Assembly: GCA_963580285.1 (NCBI GenBank)
Contig: OY757014.1
Span: 103,170,072-103,234,071, forward strand
Length of the DNA stretch: 64,000 nucleotides
Reading direction: 5' to 3'
Origin: Lucinisca nassula
Lineage: Eukaryota > Mollusca > Bivalvia > Lucinida > Lucinidae
A model generated the notes under the pieces. It did no database searches and was not told the origin of the DNA. It saw nothing but the letters and a program-made list of their open reading frames with translations. Shown here piece after piece: positions 10,671 to 21,266 of this stretch. How positions within the stretch are numbered: position 1 is the stretch's first letter; each line of letters begins with the position of its first letter. The position numbers were made by a program, and so were the translations under genes.

Positions 10671-11357
10671 TGTGCATGCGCGCAATTATACAGATACACA
10701 GACACTAGCAATTTATTTCAAAATATTAAAAATACATTTACACAGTTCACCTGCTGTTGCCCAATACCTGTCAACGTGACTAGCTGATTACGAGTATGTA
10801 CAAAAATCGGGAACCGGTTATTTAAAGCAGCGTTTGTCTTTTTCCTCTGACTTCAGAGTGCTATGTAAAATATGTGTGCTGGATAATTGGCAATCAGTGT
10901 AAATTCAGAGCACATGAAAAATAGGTTTAAAGGGTTGTTGTTCTTTCCAGAGACATGCAAATTCATACTATCAACCGCAAGAAAACCTGTTTATACTGTC
11001 TGCTGCATCTTCGTAAGCTTTTTTTATTAGAATTTTTGCATATAGTCAAACAGGGTGGACCCAGATCAGAGTAGAGAGGGGACAGTCTGAGATTGGTCCA
11101 AATGACTTTCCTAGTAAGCTTCAGATGACAAAGCAGACGACAATTGTAGTGATTCTCAGAAACACAGATTGTGGATACGCGTTAGAACCGCCTGGCCCGG
11201 GCGGTTGTAACAAGTTCCCACACACTATATCTTGAGAAGAAATATTTAAACTATCAAATGTTTTATCTGATTTTTTTTTCTTTTTGGTGGAATTTCAATA
11301 GGCGTGTTTTCGTGATGAGTCTTCCCATCTCTGTAACCTTCGCGTCGTAAATTCCGA
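10671..11357. other. Transposon interior with one hairpin repeat
   Basis: Contains a hairpin-family copy at about 11165-11225 (GCGTTAGAACCGCC, a loop changed to TGGCCCG, GGCGGTTGTAAC). Nothing else is recognised. Confidence 0.5.
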
Positions 11358-12149
11358 AGCCATGTGCGTTGTCATAAAAAACACGACAGAAATTCATACA
11401 GTGCAAATATTATTTGGCTAAATACTTAACAGATTTGACAAAGACTTACCAAGTTTATGAACGGTAGTGAAAATAAGTGTAACTTGACAGCTTTTGTGCA
11501 TTTGAATCAAAATGTAGTATTTGCATAGCTGAGACTGAAAATGTGTGGGGTATAAATGATACAGAATGTCTTTAGCATCGCCAACTAACGCTGGTTGACT
11601 GATTTTTCCGATATTAATTTAATATCATTCGCTGTTATTCTACATAATACAGAGCTTACAAATTTAGTTCGCAGCCTCTGCGTTGTAATCGGTAACGAAG
11701 CTACGTGCGTTGCATCGAAATATCAAGATTTTTCTTTTTATCAAAAGATGTGACGAAAGTTGCATCTTAGCTTTGGGATTCCATTATCGTTATTCACAAT
11801 TAATCGGCCAGAACACCAGCCAAAAACGTGTAGTTACAAAGGACGACCGGATCAAAGTGAAAATACAGGTGAATCTGTGTTGAATGCCAAATTTCTTTTT
11901 GGGTCTATTTTTTCATATTCCGTTTTTCAAACTTTTTCTTGCCACAGACGAAGCCGCACATTAATAAAGAGGTCCGTAAGGCAGATGTCAGTATTGGGCA
12001 ACGCTATACAACAGTTAGATTAACGTAAAAACAGATTCTTACCTGCAGCGGTGAACTGTCAGCCGCCATTTTTCATCGAAGCCTATGCGTCCAAAATACG
12101 AAGCCTATGCGACCGCTACGCAGCCTGTGCGTATGTATTGACCAGTGTG
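11358..12149 (-). repeat. Right terminal inverted repeat
   Basis: Reverse-complement partner of 6904-7695. The outer end reads CCAGTGTG and is followed by the CAATA duplication. Confidence 0.85.
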
Positions 12150-12330
12150 CAATATGCCGACTCCTGTCGACTTGACAGTTATCAGCTAGCCGACTGGGAG
12201 TAAGGTCACTTCTTTCGCGGAGGATGTAAGAAGTTGGTCAATCCCACCTCTCCCATGGCCATTCCCCGCTCAAGATGCCCTGTAGGCACAGAACGCACCC
12301 AATGTCAAGCGATTGTCCTATGGATGTAAG

Positions 12331-12543
12331 TTAACCCTTATCTTGCTGAATACTCATTTAAGCCACACCCATTTCTGTCTATCAACCAATCAAATTACTT
12401 GATGTAATTTATTGCTACAAATTCATAAACTGAATGCCAAACAGTGTAGATCCTGGTCAGGTGAGTTCTTCAGAAGCCACCTGATCTGGATCTATACTGT
12501 TTGCAAATATAAGGGTTGTCGTGAACAGCAAGATAAGGGTTAA
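12331..12543. mobile_element. TTAA-flanked MITE with perfect 14-bp TIRs
   Basis: TTAA, then CCCTTATCTTGCTG, about 177 bp of interior, CAGCAAGATAAGGG, then TTAA. The TIR is perfect and the TTAA duplication is typical of piggyBac-group elements. An internal inverted motif (GTGTAGATCCTGGTCAG / CTGATCTGGATCTATAC) is shared with the other TTAA MITE family. No transposase. Confidence 0.9.
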
Positions 12544-12689
12544 AGCATATTGGTAAAGTGGCTTCCAATTTTTCTCTTTCCCTCTATAGTGTTCGGACTT
12601 CAGGTTTGTTAAAACACTAGCATCTTTGCATTTAAACATTAACTGACCGGTAATGCTCAGGTCCGTATCTTGGCTGTGCCTAAGTTCAT

Positions 12690-12868
12690 ATTATGTTGTG
12701 CGAACAAGATATTAAGTTGTGCGAACAAGATATTATGTTGTACGCTCAAGATGATATCTTGTGTGCACAAGATACTACGTTGTGCAGCATAATAATATCT
12801 TGTCCGCACAAGACTTTGCGCACAAGATAATATTTTGTCCGAACAAGATAATATCTTGTCCGCACAAT
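12690..12868. repeat. Minisatellite of TTGTGCGNACAAGATATTA units
   Basis: About eight alternating direct and inverted copies of a ~21-bp unit containing CTTGTGCGCACAAG-like palindromes. The same unit occurs at 40107-40228. Confidence 0.8.
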
Positions 12869-13050
12869 TAATTATGGGGTGCAGCCCTCAATGCAAAATT
12901 GCCCCACAATGTACAATTTTCTCTACCGACCATCCCACTATGTACCTCTGGTAAGAGCGGACGGACTGACAGACGGACGGACGAACGAACCCATAACTAT
13001 AGACCCCTTCGACTAATCTCGGGGAACCAAAAGTAAGACGCCAGTAATAT

Positions 13051-13190
13051 TTAACCCTTTTGTACCAAATGGAATCTTCCTCCATATACGAGTATATAGA
13101 AGGAGTCCATTTCAAATTTTAGGCGTTTGAGCTTGGTCTGCACTGTTTGCCAAATACCCGTTTTGGGGTACCTGATACTAAATGGGCTAA
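13051..13190. mobile_element. TTAA MITE, second family, copy A
   Basis: Starts TTAACCCTTTTGTACCAAATG and ends GATACTAAATGGGCTAA (right TTAA mutated to CTAA). Contains CTGCACTGTTTGCCAAATAC and CCCGTTTTGGGGTACC, shared with 19216-20988 and 51995-52203. Confidence 0.72.
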
Positions 13191-13344
13191 AGACGACAGA
13201 AGTAAGTTTCAGAAATGATGAAGTAAAAAGTCTCTCCAGGGCTTCCATACCTGACTGTGTTTATTTTTATTTTTTCGTTCCCGACCTCAGCTTTTTATTA
13301 CAAACAATATAGCAAAGAAACAATCGGTTAATTATCAGTTCCAT

Positions 13345-14300
13345 CATTTATCGCACTAGGCCTATAATTTGAACAATCTTGATAGAGGTTCACTAAATGA
13401 AGCTTCACACCAAATATCAAAGAACTGGGCCTTGCGGTTTCAGAGAAGAAGGTTTTAAAAAACTTTCCCTATAAATCTATGCAAAACCAAAGGGCCCGTG
13501 GGCGGGGGCATTTTTGGCCCCAGGGGTATAATTTGAACAATCTTGGTAGCCGTCCATTAGATGAAGCTTCATACCAAATATCAAAGACCTGGGCCATGCG
13601 GTTTCAGAGAAGAAGATTTTTAAATATTTTCCCTATATATGCCTTTGTAAAACCAAAGGCCCCAAGGGCGGGGGCATTTATCGCACTAGGCCTATAATTT
13701 GAACAATCTTGATAGAGGTTCACTAAATGAAGCTTCAAACCAAGTATCAAAGAACTGGGCCTTGCGGTTTCATAGAAGAAGATTTCTAAACATTTCCCTA
13801 TAAATCTATGTAAAACCAAAGGGCCCTGGGGCGGGGGCATTTTGGCAGCAGGGCTTTAATTTGAACAGTCTTGGAAGAGGTCCACTAGATGAAGCTTTAT
13901 ACCAAATATGAAAGATGTGGACCTTGTGGTTTCAGAGAAGAGGATTTTTTAAATATTTTCCCTATATAAGCGTATGAAAAAACCGAAGGGCCCCGGGGCG
14001 GAGGCATTTTTGGCCCTAGTGCTATAAATTGAACAATCTTGATAGAGGTCCACTAGTTGAAGCTTCACACGAAATATCTTGCAGTTTCAGAGGAGAAGAT
14101 ATTTAAAGATTTTCCCTATATAAGCCTATGTAAAACCAAAGGCCCCTGGGGCGGAGGCTATAATTTGAACAATCTTGGTAGAGGTCAAGTAGATGAAGCT
14201 TCATACCAAATATCAAAGGCCTGGGCCTTGTGGTTTCAGAGAAGATTTTTCAAATTTTCATTGAAAAAAAAAATATTTTTGGGTCCTGTGACCAAGATGT
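13345..14300 (-). repeat. Tandem array of ~155-bp modules
   Basis: About six units with AATTTGAACAATCTTGATAG, TGAAGCTTCA, CAAATATCAAAG, CTGGGCCTTGCGGTTTCAGA and a CAAAGGGCCC-to-GGCGGGGGCA segment. Same family as 5690-6175. Frames through it are repeat artefacts. Confidence 0.88.
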
Positions 14301-14739
14301 GCAACGGACCGGAACCATTTGAACAAGTTTGAAAGGGGTCCAGATAAGAATCATTCCTGTGAAGTTAAGTCAAAATCTGAACAGTGGTTTAGGAGGAGAT
14401 GTCGTTTGAAGAATTGTTTACGGACGCACGCATGGACAATGGACGAAAAGTGATCACAAAAGCTCACCTTGTCACTATGTGACAGTATAGCTAAAAAAGG
14501 AAAGTTGTGGGTACTTGTTGGAACAGTCACAACATAGCATTTCACGGGTATCCATAAAATCTTGTTCAAATAATCAAAAATATTATCACCATTTTACCAT
14601 CTTTTCTCTTTATCTGAATCGCAAATACTTTTTTTTCTTTGCTCCTATTTATACTGCTACTAACTCACATCTGAGCATTACGAGCAGGATTTCCTGGGTG
14701 GTAACCAGCACTTATTTTTGTATATTTTAAGCAATGTGG
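14300..14739. repeat. AGCTCACC module and A/T-rich DNA
   Basis: 14300-14490 is the reverse complement of the module at 4170-4400. A weak hairpin-repeat remnant lies at 14505-14535. The rest is unremarkable. Confidence 0.55.
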
Positions 14740-14850
14740 ATGAAGTGCCTTGCTCAAGGGCACAGCACTTTCGTCAGCGTGAGGCTTGAACCCGCAACCT
14801 CTCGATCAAAAATCCGATGCGTTACCACTGCACCAAACTGCTCCACTACT
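14740..14850 (-). mobile_element. tRNA-headed SINE fragment
   Basis: The minus strand reads TTTGGTGCAGTGGTAACGCA (box A), then GGTTGCGGGTTCAAGCCTCA (box B). The anticodon-loop context is TTT, as in a Lys-like tRNA. There is no proper acceptor stem, so it is a SINE and not a tRNA gene. Confidence 0.6.
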
Positions 14851-14963
14851 TTCTGGCATCATGAATGAGGTCAGATCCCATGGACACTAAATTTGTCTGT
14901 TAACCAAGTCATCTACATCAGCCAGTCATGTGCTGGGCTCTGCAGGGTCGTACGAACATCCTT

Positions 14964-15587
14964 CTCAATCTGGTTGTCCATGAACAGATCCAAATCAAAT
15001 TAGCTGCCTTAAGGGTACACAAGAAGCATATAAAAGAAATACTTCTTTAACTGACAATGTTTACAAATGATATGCAACCAGTGTCTTTCATGGATGTGCC
15101 CTGATCTATCGCCGTTGGCCCCAAGTCAGGCCCTAACTGCTCTCGTCTTCATCCAGATAATGAGTCTGCTGTACGAAAGGTTATCAATCGAATTTGCCAT
15201 CCATTACACTCGTTTGCCACAGTTTTCGTTAATGATTAGACCATCATCTATTAATAGACAAATCAGCTGATCCGCCTCAATCTGGTTGTCCATGAACAGA
15301 TCCAAATCAAATTAGCTGCCTTAAGGGTACACAAGAAGCATGTCAAAGAAACACTTCTTTAACTGACACTGTTTACAAATGATATGCAACCAGTGTCTTT
15401 CATGGATGTGTCCTGATCTATCGCCGTTGGCCCCAAGTCAGGCTCTAACTGCTCTCTTCTTCATCCAGATAATGAGTCTGCTGTACGAAAGGCTATCAAT
15501 CGAATTTGCCATCCATTACACTTGTTTGCCACAGTTTTCGGTCATGATTAGACCATCATCTATTAATAGACAAATCAGCTGATCTGC
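14964..15587. repeat. 312-bp tandem duplication
   Basis: Two copies (14964-15275, 15276-15587) about 96% identical, each starting CTCAATCTGGTTGTCCATGA and ending ACAAATCAGCTGATC. The duplicated 67-codon plus-strand frame differs by a few residues and has no recognisable domain. The origin is unknown. Confidence 0.88.
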
Positions 15588-16046
15588 TGCACAGCATGAG
15601 GCAAATTATTATCAAATCGTTCTACTTTCTTACCTTGGTATCAATTCAGTTCATCAGGCATATATTACTATTCGTCAAATGAAAACATTAATTCTAGATT
15701 CCGCTCCAAAACAATATTATCAACTCTGAATTACGCGTACAATTATCCTTCCTGTGTTCACAAATACCATACTAAATGGCGGCTGATCACGAAATTGGAA
15801 ATCGAAATCTGAGTGTTTTCATCAGTGTGATTGACAGGTAAATGGCTGGGGCTCCAAATGGGGTGATACTCGTAAGTTTTCTGTTAAAAGAAAAAAACTG
15901 TCATTAAACCCATAAAAATTAACGGAAAGATAAAATTTAATATATAGATTCAACTACAGCCTTTTTTTTTTATCAGATGTGTACCCCCACCAGGAAAGAA
16001 ATACTGTATTTCAAAACGAAAACTGATATAAACTCTATTTAAACTA
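15588..16046. other. No recognisable feature
   Basis: A/T-rich sequence. I see no exon, repeat family or RNA gene. Confidence 0.4.
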
Positions 16047-16314
16047 AACCAACACTGTATAGGTCATTTTGGAGATGTTGCTTCCAATTTTGTAGGACTT
16101 TTACCCGACATGGAGATGAAATGACATCTCAATCCCTGCCACCCAGTGAAACCAATAGGGTTTATAAGCATGGATGGTCCTACTCACACCGCTTTGCCTG
16201 GGCAGGCTGAGATCCTTTAAGCGGTTTACCAGTGCCCATGTGCAGTCGGTTTCAGCTCTGCGTGTAAGCATCGTGCAGCCCATCTATTTCTTCAAGCCCT
16301 GATAGGCGGGGGCC
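16047..16314 (-). mobile_element. SINE-A copy lacking its tail
   Basis: Starts inside the family at CAACACTGTATAGGTC and runs to GATAGGCGGGGGC. The TTTAACG tail is missing. Confidence 0.8.
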
Positions 16315-16457
16315 ACAATTTTCAACATGTGTACATATGATTTTTCAGTAATGATGCTTTTGGAGAAATTCCCTTTTACAGCTACACTTAAAAAGAACTG
16401 AGAAAGCAGTTTCCATCGCCTGGTACCCTGAATTTGGAGTAATCAATACCCTCACTG

Positions 16458-17075
16458 TGAAGCACGGTGGTGCAGTGGTAAAGCATCGGATTCGAGATCG
16501 GGAGGTACCGGGTTCGATCCTCACATGCGCCATGTGTTGTTTCCTTGAGCAAGAGACTTTGTCCAGATTGCTCAGTACTATTTTCTACCCAGGAAAAGAG
16601 GGCCACATGGAAGATTAGTACTAGTACTAAATGTGTTACCCTCTATAAATAAGGTCGATTATTTTATTATTATAATCAGAGCAGATTGGCGTCCTATACA
16701 AACGTGAAAGAAACAATGAAATTAGAGTGAGTGAGTGAGTTTTAGTTTTAAGTCCCACCAACAGGTAAGGTCATACGGAGACGGGACCTCGGTTTAAAGA
16801 CTCATCCGAAAGTCTGGAGAAGCCTGGGATCGATCCTGCGATCCCTGGTTTACAAGGCGAGTAGCGTAACCACTGCACCACGAAAGCTTCTGCAATGAAA
16901 TTAGAAAGTGACAAGATAAACAATCTGCAGAATGGATTGAAAAAAAGGAATTAACTGTGTTTGGCTATGGAGCATGGTAGCTCAGTGGTTAGTGCACTTG
17001 CCTATCATGCTAGAGGCCCCCGGTTCAATTCTGGGCAGCGGTAAGAACATTGTGGTGTCCGAACTGCTACACTTT
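16458..17075. mobile_element. Cluster of three tRNA-headed SINE pieces
   Basis: 16458-16640 (+) has GGTGGTGCAGTGGTAAAGCA and GGGTTCGATCCTCAC. 16731-16892 (-) has GTGGTGCAGTGGTTACGCTA and GGATCGATCC on the minus strand. 16968-17045 (+) has GGTAGCTCAGTGGTTAGTGC and CCGGTTCAATTCTGG. Each has box A/B-like blocks but a degenerate cloverleaf. Confidence 0.6.
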
Positions 17076-17622
17076 CTTTCTTTCTTTCTACTTATACTGC
17101 GATCGATCACATTTGGCACTTACTCGCAGATGTACATTACATACACTCAAGGTTTTGCAGGATGAAAGCCTACACAGTAACCATGTAATTACGGTACATA
17201 GGGTTCTTTAACCTGCACAGGGGATGATTCTCCCTGCACAGGGGGCCTCCAGTTACCGTCCCGATCCGAAGGACGACGCACTTTGTGACATTTATCCCTG
17301 CAAATGATGCCAATGGAGCGTGTTCGGACACCGAAATTTTATCGCCGCTGCCGGGGATGGAACTGGGACCTCTGGCACCAATTGCAGGGATGAATGCCAC
17401 AAAGTGCACCGTCCTTCGGATCGGGACGTTAACTGGAGGTCCCTTGTGCAAGGAGAACCATCCCCTGCGCAAGTAAAAAATCCCTACCAAAATTATCTAT
17501 CTCTGTTTTCTGCCAACCCCTCTCTCGAGTTACAATGTAGGCTTTCGAGTGTATGCAATGTACACACCTGCACGTAATCCTCGTGTGAGGGTGTTGCAGT
17601 AAAACACTAAAAGAAAAAAAGG
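17076..17622. mobile_element. Inverted pair of SINE-D copies
   Basis: 17076-17365 (-) and 17376-17622 (+) share GTCCCGATCCGAAGGACG / CGTCCTTCGGATCGGGAC and long flanking matches. They meet head to head, and the right copy ends in an A-rich tail (AAAAGAAAAAAAGG). Related copies lie at 46129-46430 and 57855-58055. Confidence 0.75.
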
Positions 17623-18564
17623 AATTCCAAGGCCCCATTAGGCATTACTTCATGCTTGATAGAATCACCCACGGCGAGTCGGAAGTACCATGGAAATACT
17701 GGAAATAAACGAAAACTAAGCTGTTTCTGTCAAATAGTAACGCAGCCGGAAGGTAAACAGAAGACCGGTACTTGATGTTTTTATTTTCCGCGAACTGTCA
17801 GACAGTTTGTCTATGAAAATGCAATAAGCGTCTCTGCAACATGGATCAGTAATAGAGAAGCAGTCATCGTGACGTTTTGAAGAACCCGAATTTACAGTTT
17901 TTATTTATTTATTTATTTTTATTTGGTCGGATACGTCAAAAAGTAATACATTAGCGGATTGAAATAAGAAAAGGAGAAAAAAGAATCGTAAAAGATGAAT
18001 GTTGTACTAGACTGGAGACCGACTGTGTTAAAGGCAGACATTTTATTAGAAGGAAGAACGCGTGAACCATACACAGGAAGTTGTCTCGCATAGTCTCACC
18101 GAGAAATCATGTGATTTGACCATCAAAAAATATTTCTGAGGGAAGCGAATATACGTTGCTATGACTACGCGTGCACCTTTTAGTCTATACTCGGACATGT
18201 TCATGTCCGTATTAAAAAAATTATGTCCCTTCCTTGGTTCCGTACATAATGCATACATTTTTTTTCTTTTTAGTTTTTCAGTGCAAATTAGCTAAACGGA
18301 CTAGCTTCCAATTTGAAGGGTGCAGCCCAGACTGAATACAGACACATTGACCATTGCTGGACAGTGTCCAACCAAAAGTTTTATGGGGTGAACCCCACAA
18401 TAATGACCTTTGGAAGGAAAATATAAATCATGCATGTTTAACTCACTTTAAAGGTACCCCACCAAGCCTACTTCTACACACCTAAACAGTTACTATAGGT
18501 GCATAGGTACACTGTGGGATGCAAAATGTACCTCACAGTTGCCCATGTGGGGTGCATCCCATAA
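17623..18564. other. Mostly unassigned DNA
   Basis: A (TTTA)n-like stretch lies at 17895-17925. 18290-18564 carries a diverged dispersed repeat. I see no coding exon or RNA gene. Confidence 0.4.
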
Positions 18565-19215
18565 TGTACCCCTGGTAGGCATATCAGTCCGTAGACACAT
18601 TCTTGTCTCCGCAACTCCCTCTACAGCTTTCAAGGGATTTCGATGAAACTTTCTAGTTATTGATCCTATGACCTGAAGCTGATCATATTTTATCGAGGTC
18701 ATGCTCGATTGATTTTACAAGAGTTATGGCCCTTTGACAACCAGAAGTTCTTGTCTCTGCGACTCCTCCTAATTTTCTCAAGGGATGTTGATGAAACTTT
18801 CCAATTATTATTTCCATGCGCTGAAGATGTTCCTATTTTATTGAGGCTATTCTCGACTGAATTTTACCAGACGTATGGCCTTTTGGCTGTTTTTCAACAA
18901 TAAATCTTGTCTCGGTAGATTTAAATGAAACTTTCCAGTTATTGTTCACATGGCCTGAAGAGGATCATATTATAAGGAGGTCACGCTTAGCTGCTTTTTA
19001 CCAGAGTTATGGTCCTTTGTCAATTCAAGTCATTTTGTCAACAGATATTCTCAAGGAAGTTTGATGAAACTTTCCATTTATTGTTTCCATGACCTGAAGA
19101 TGATACCTATTTTACTGAGGTCATGCTCGACTGATTTTACCAGAGTTATAGTCCTTTTGGAATTTTTAACAGTAAGTATTGTCTCTGCAACACCTCCTGC
19201 GTATTTCAGTGGATT
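18565..19215 (+). repeat. Tandem ~155-bp modules
   Basis: About four units with CTTGTCTC.GCAACTCCTCC, GATGAAACTTTCCA, CCATGACCTGAAGATGAT, GAGGTCATGCTCGA and AGAGTTATGGCCCTTTG. The array continues after the insertions at 20989-21110 and resurfaces at 25290-25336 and 26194-26250. Confidence 0.82.
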
Positions 19216-19248
19216 TTAACCCTTTTTGTACCAAATGGAATCTTCCTC

Positions 19249-19251
<3 letters not shown>

Positions 19252-19322
<71 letters not shown>

Positions 19323-19323
19323 C
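19252..19323. repeat. (ATCT)n microsatellite
   Basis: About 17 ATCT units. On the minus strand it directly follows the LINE 3' end as (AGAT)n, and may be the LINE's simple-repeat tail or an expanded target. Confidence 0.9.
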
Positions 19324-20813
19324 TATAACTGCCTCACGCCCTCGCGGGCATTCTAGGCAGGTGTGCGCTGTCGTGCTGAAATAAGAAGGAAGATATAGAT
19401 AAAAGTTAAGAGGGGATAGTGAGAGGATAAAAGATGATAGGGGTTGAAAACAGTTGGTGCAGTAGAGAGGTTAAAATAAAAATTAAAAATATCACTTTCG
19501 GGATCTAGGGACATGAGTGGTGCAGTTTGCCAACTTCACCCTTGAAAGCCTCAAGGGTTTGCAAACAAACAACTGATTCTTGGAGAGCATTCCGTTGGAC
19601 AATAGCCAGGGGGAAGAAAGAGTATTTGTAAAAATTCTTGTAAGTGTGGACCTGGCGGAAAGTCATTGAGTGGCAATTTTTAGAAATTGAGGTTTTAGGT
19701 TGTATGTAGTCTGGCATGGGTATTGACACTAGCCCGTAGACAATCTGGTAGAATAGACATAGGCGAGCGTCTGACCTTCTTTGTTGGAGGGTCCGCCAGC
19801 CTAGGCCTTCAAGCATCGTTGTAACACTGGACCTGGAATCATAATTGTTAGTGGTCAATCTAGCGGCTCGGCGCTGGATTTTTTCGATTTGAGCTATTTT
19901 GTCTTTAGTGTGGGAATCCCATATCTGGGAAGCGTATTCGAGTTTGGGGCGGACCAGCATGTTGTAGGCAGTCTCTCTCACTTTGGGAAGTTTGGTCTTA
20001 ATGTTTCGTTTCAAGAAGCCCAATGTGCGATTTGCGTTCCCTGTAATTCTGTCTATATGGGAATTCCAAGATAGGGACGACGAAATATCAACCCCCAAAT
20101 ACCTAGCACAACTCACAGCCTCCAGGACCTGGCCATGTAAGTGATACAAGGTATTGATTGGTCTCCTGGAGGCTGTCACCCTCACCACCTGGCACTTGGA
20201 GGGGTTAACTCCATGTCCCATCTGGACTCCCACATAGCCAGATTGTCGAGATCATTTTGTAGAACTCTGCCATCATTTGGATCTTCAACAGTAATGTAAA
20301 CGGCCGTGTCGTCCGCAAAAAGACGGGCTTTGGATGTGACAATGTCTGGAAGGTCATTTATGTAGATGAGGAACAGAATCGGTCCCAGTACTTGGCCCTG
20401 AGGTACTCCTGGTGTGACTGGAACCGAGTCTGACTCTTCAGCACCCAAGACAACTGACTGCGACCGGTTACCCAAGAAGGCCCTTATCCAGCTTAGTGCT
20501 TTTCCTCTGATCCCGTACTGATGGAGCTTCCAAAGGAGTTTGGCATGATTTACTTTGTCAAATGCCTTCGGAAAATCCAGCAGTACGAGGTCAGTTTGCT
20601 TACCCACACTTGGATTCCGGGCAAGCTCCTCGATCAACATGGTGAGTTGTGTTTCACATGATCGCTTTTCTCTGAAGCCATGCTGTAGATCATACAGTAG
20701 ATCATGTGAATTCATGTGCTCAACCAGCTGAGATGCCATAATATGTTCGAGGACCTTACACAGTATGCATGTGAGGGAGATCGGTCTGTAGTTTGCAGCC
20801 GATGGTTTTCCCC
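19323..20813 (-). pseudogene. CR1/Jockey-like LINE reverse transcriptase, 5'-truncated
   Basis: 5'-truncated non-LTR retrotransposon. Plain frames are 20182-20739 and 19505-20233, overlapping in different frames, so one frameshift separates the palm from the thumb. In order, the minus strand encodes ANYRPISLT (from 20790), LLDFPKAFDKVNHAKLLWKL, GVPQGQVLGPILFLIYIND (motif B, usual Ser replaced by Gln), LFADDTAVY (catalytic Asp pair), YLGVDISSSLSWNSHI, and a C-terminal PKLEYASQIWD / KIQRRAARL segment typical of CR1/Jockey-group RTs. The endonuclease is missing. It sits inside a TTAA MITE. Not functional as it stands. Confidence 0.88.
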
Positions 20814-20988
20814 CTTATATATAGCAGGAGTCCATTTCAAAATTTAGGGTTGTTAGGTTGTCTTTTCTTCAAAATCTATTTGGAAACTGGCAGAACGTTT
20901 TTCAAACAGTGTAGGCCCTGATCAGACGCCGCATTCTGCAATGTGTGCCAACTACCCGTTTTGGGGTTTCCGGTACCAAATGGGTTAA

Positions 20989-21110
20989 TGAAATCTTCCA
21001 AGTATTTTTCCCATGACCTGAAGCGGATCAAATTTATACCAAGTTGAACTTGACAAGTTTTACCAGATTAACGGTTCTTAGTTTTAGTCATGTTGCCAAC
21101 AGAAGAAAAA
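20989..21110 (+). repeat. Continuation of the ~155-bp array
   Basis: TGAAATCTTCCAAGTATTTT, CCCATGACCTGAAGCGGATC and ACCAGATTAACGGTTC continue the modules before 19216, up to the 3' end of the next LINE. Confidence 0.7.
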
Positions 21111-21266
21111 AGTACTTACCAACAAGCATCGTCGTCGTCGTCAATCCGTTAAGCATTAACACGCTGCTTATGAACTCGTGGTGCTTGAATCTTCTTAGCT
21201 CAACTGTACTTATTCTCTATGTGCTTTTTCACATATGCTCCATGCGCATGCGTAGTCAGTCTTTGA

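Larger units (their letters stand above)
6899..12154. mobile_element. Long-TIR DNA transposon, 5.2 kb, 5-bp target duplication
   Basis: Inverted arms of about 790 bp (6904-7695 and 11358-12149) bound an interior of about 3.7 kb. The ends are CACACTGGTC... and ...ACCAGTGTG, flanked on both sides by CAATA. The flanking DNA resembles an uninterrupted relative at 55985-56215, in which the left- and right-flank homologies meet at CCAATGTGCTGG. Each arm carries an AAAATGGCGGCTGACAG start followed by CTGCAG|GTAAGAA, a possible first exon and donor. The interior holds later Naiad and SINE insertions and no transposase ORF, so this copy is non-autonomous. CAC ends and a 5-bp duplication recall Transib/RAG-type elements, but that assignment is inference. 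Confidence 0.75.
19216..20988. mobile_element. TTAA MITE, second family, copy B, split by a LINE
   Basis: Left part TTAACCCTTTTTGTACCAAA to TCTTCCTCC, right part AGGAGTCCATTTCAAAATTT to GGTACCAAATGGGTTAA. The pieces match the two halves of copies A and C. The flanking array sequence reads GTGGATTT and TGAAATCTTCC on either side, consistent with a clean TTAA insertion. Confidence 0.82.

Noticed and set aside
14964..15587. CRISPR-like or gene duplication reading of the 312-bp repeats
   Set aside because: There are only two long direct copies without spacers, and the frame lacks a domain.
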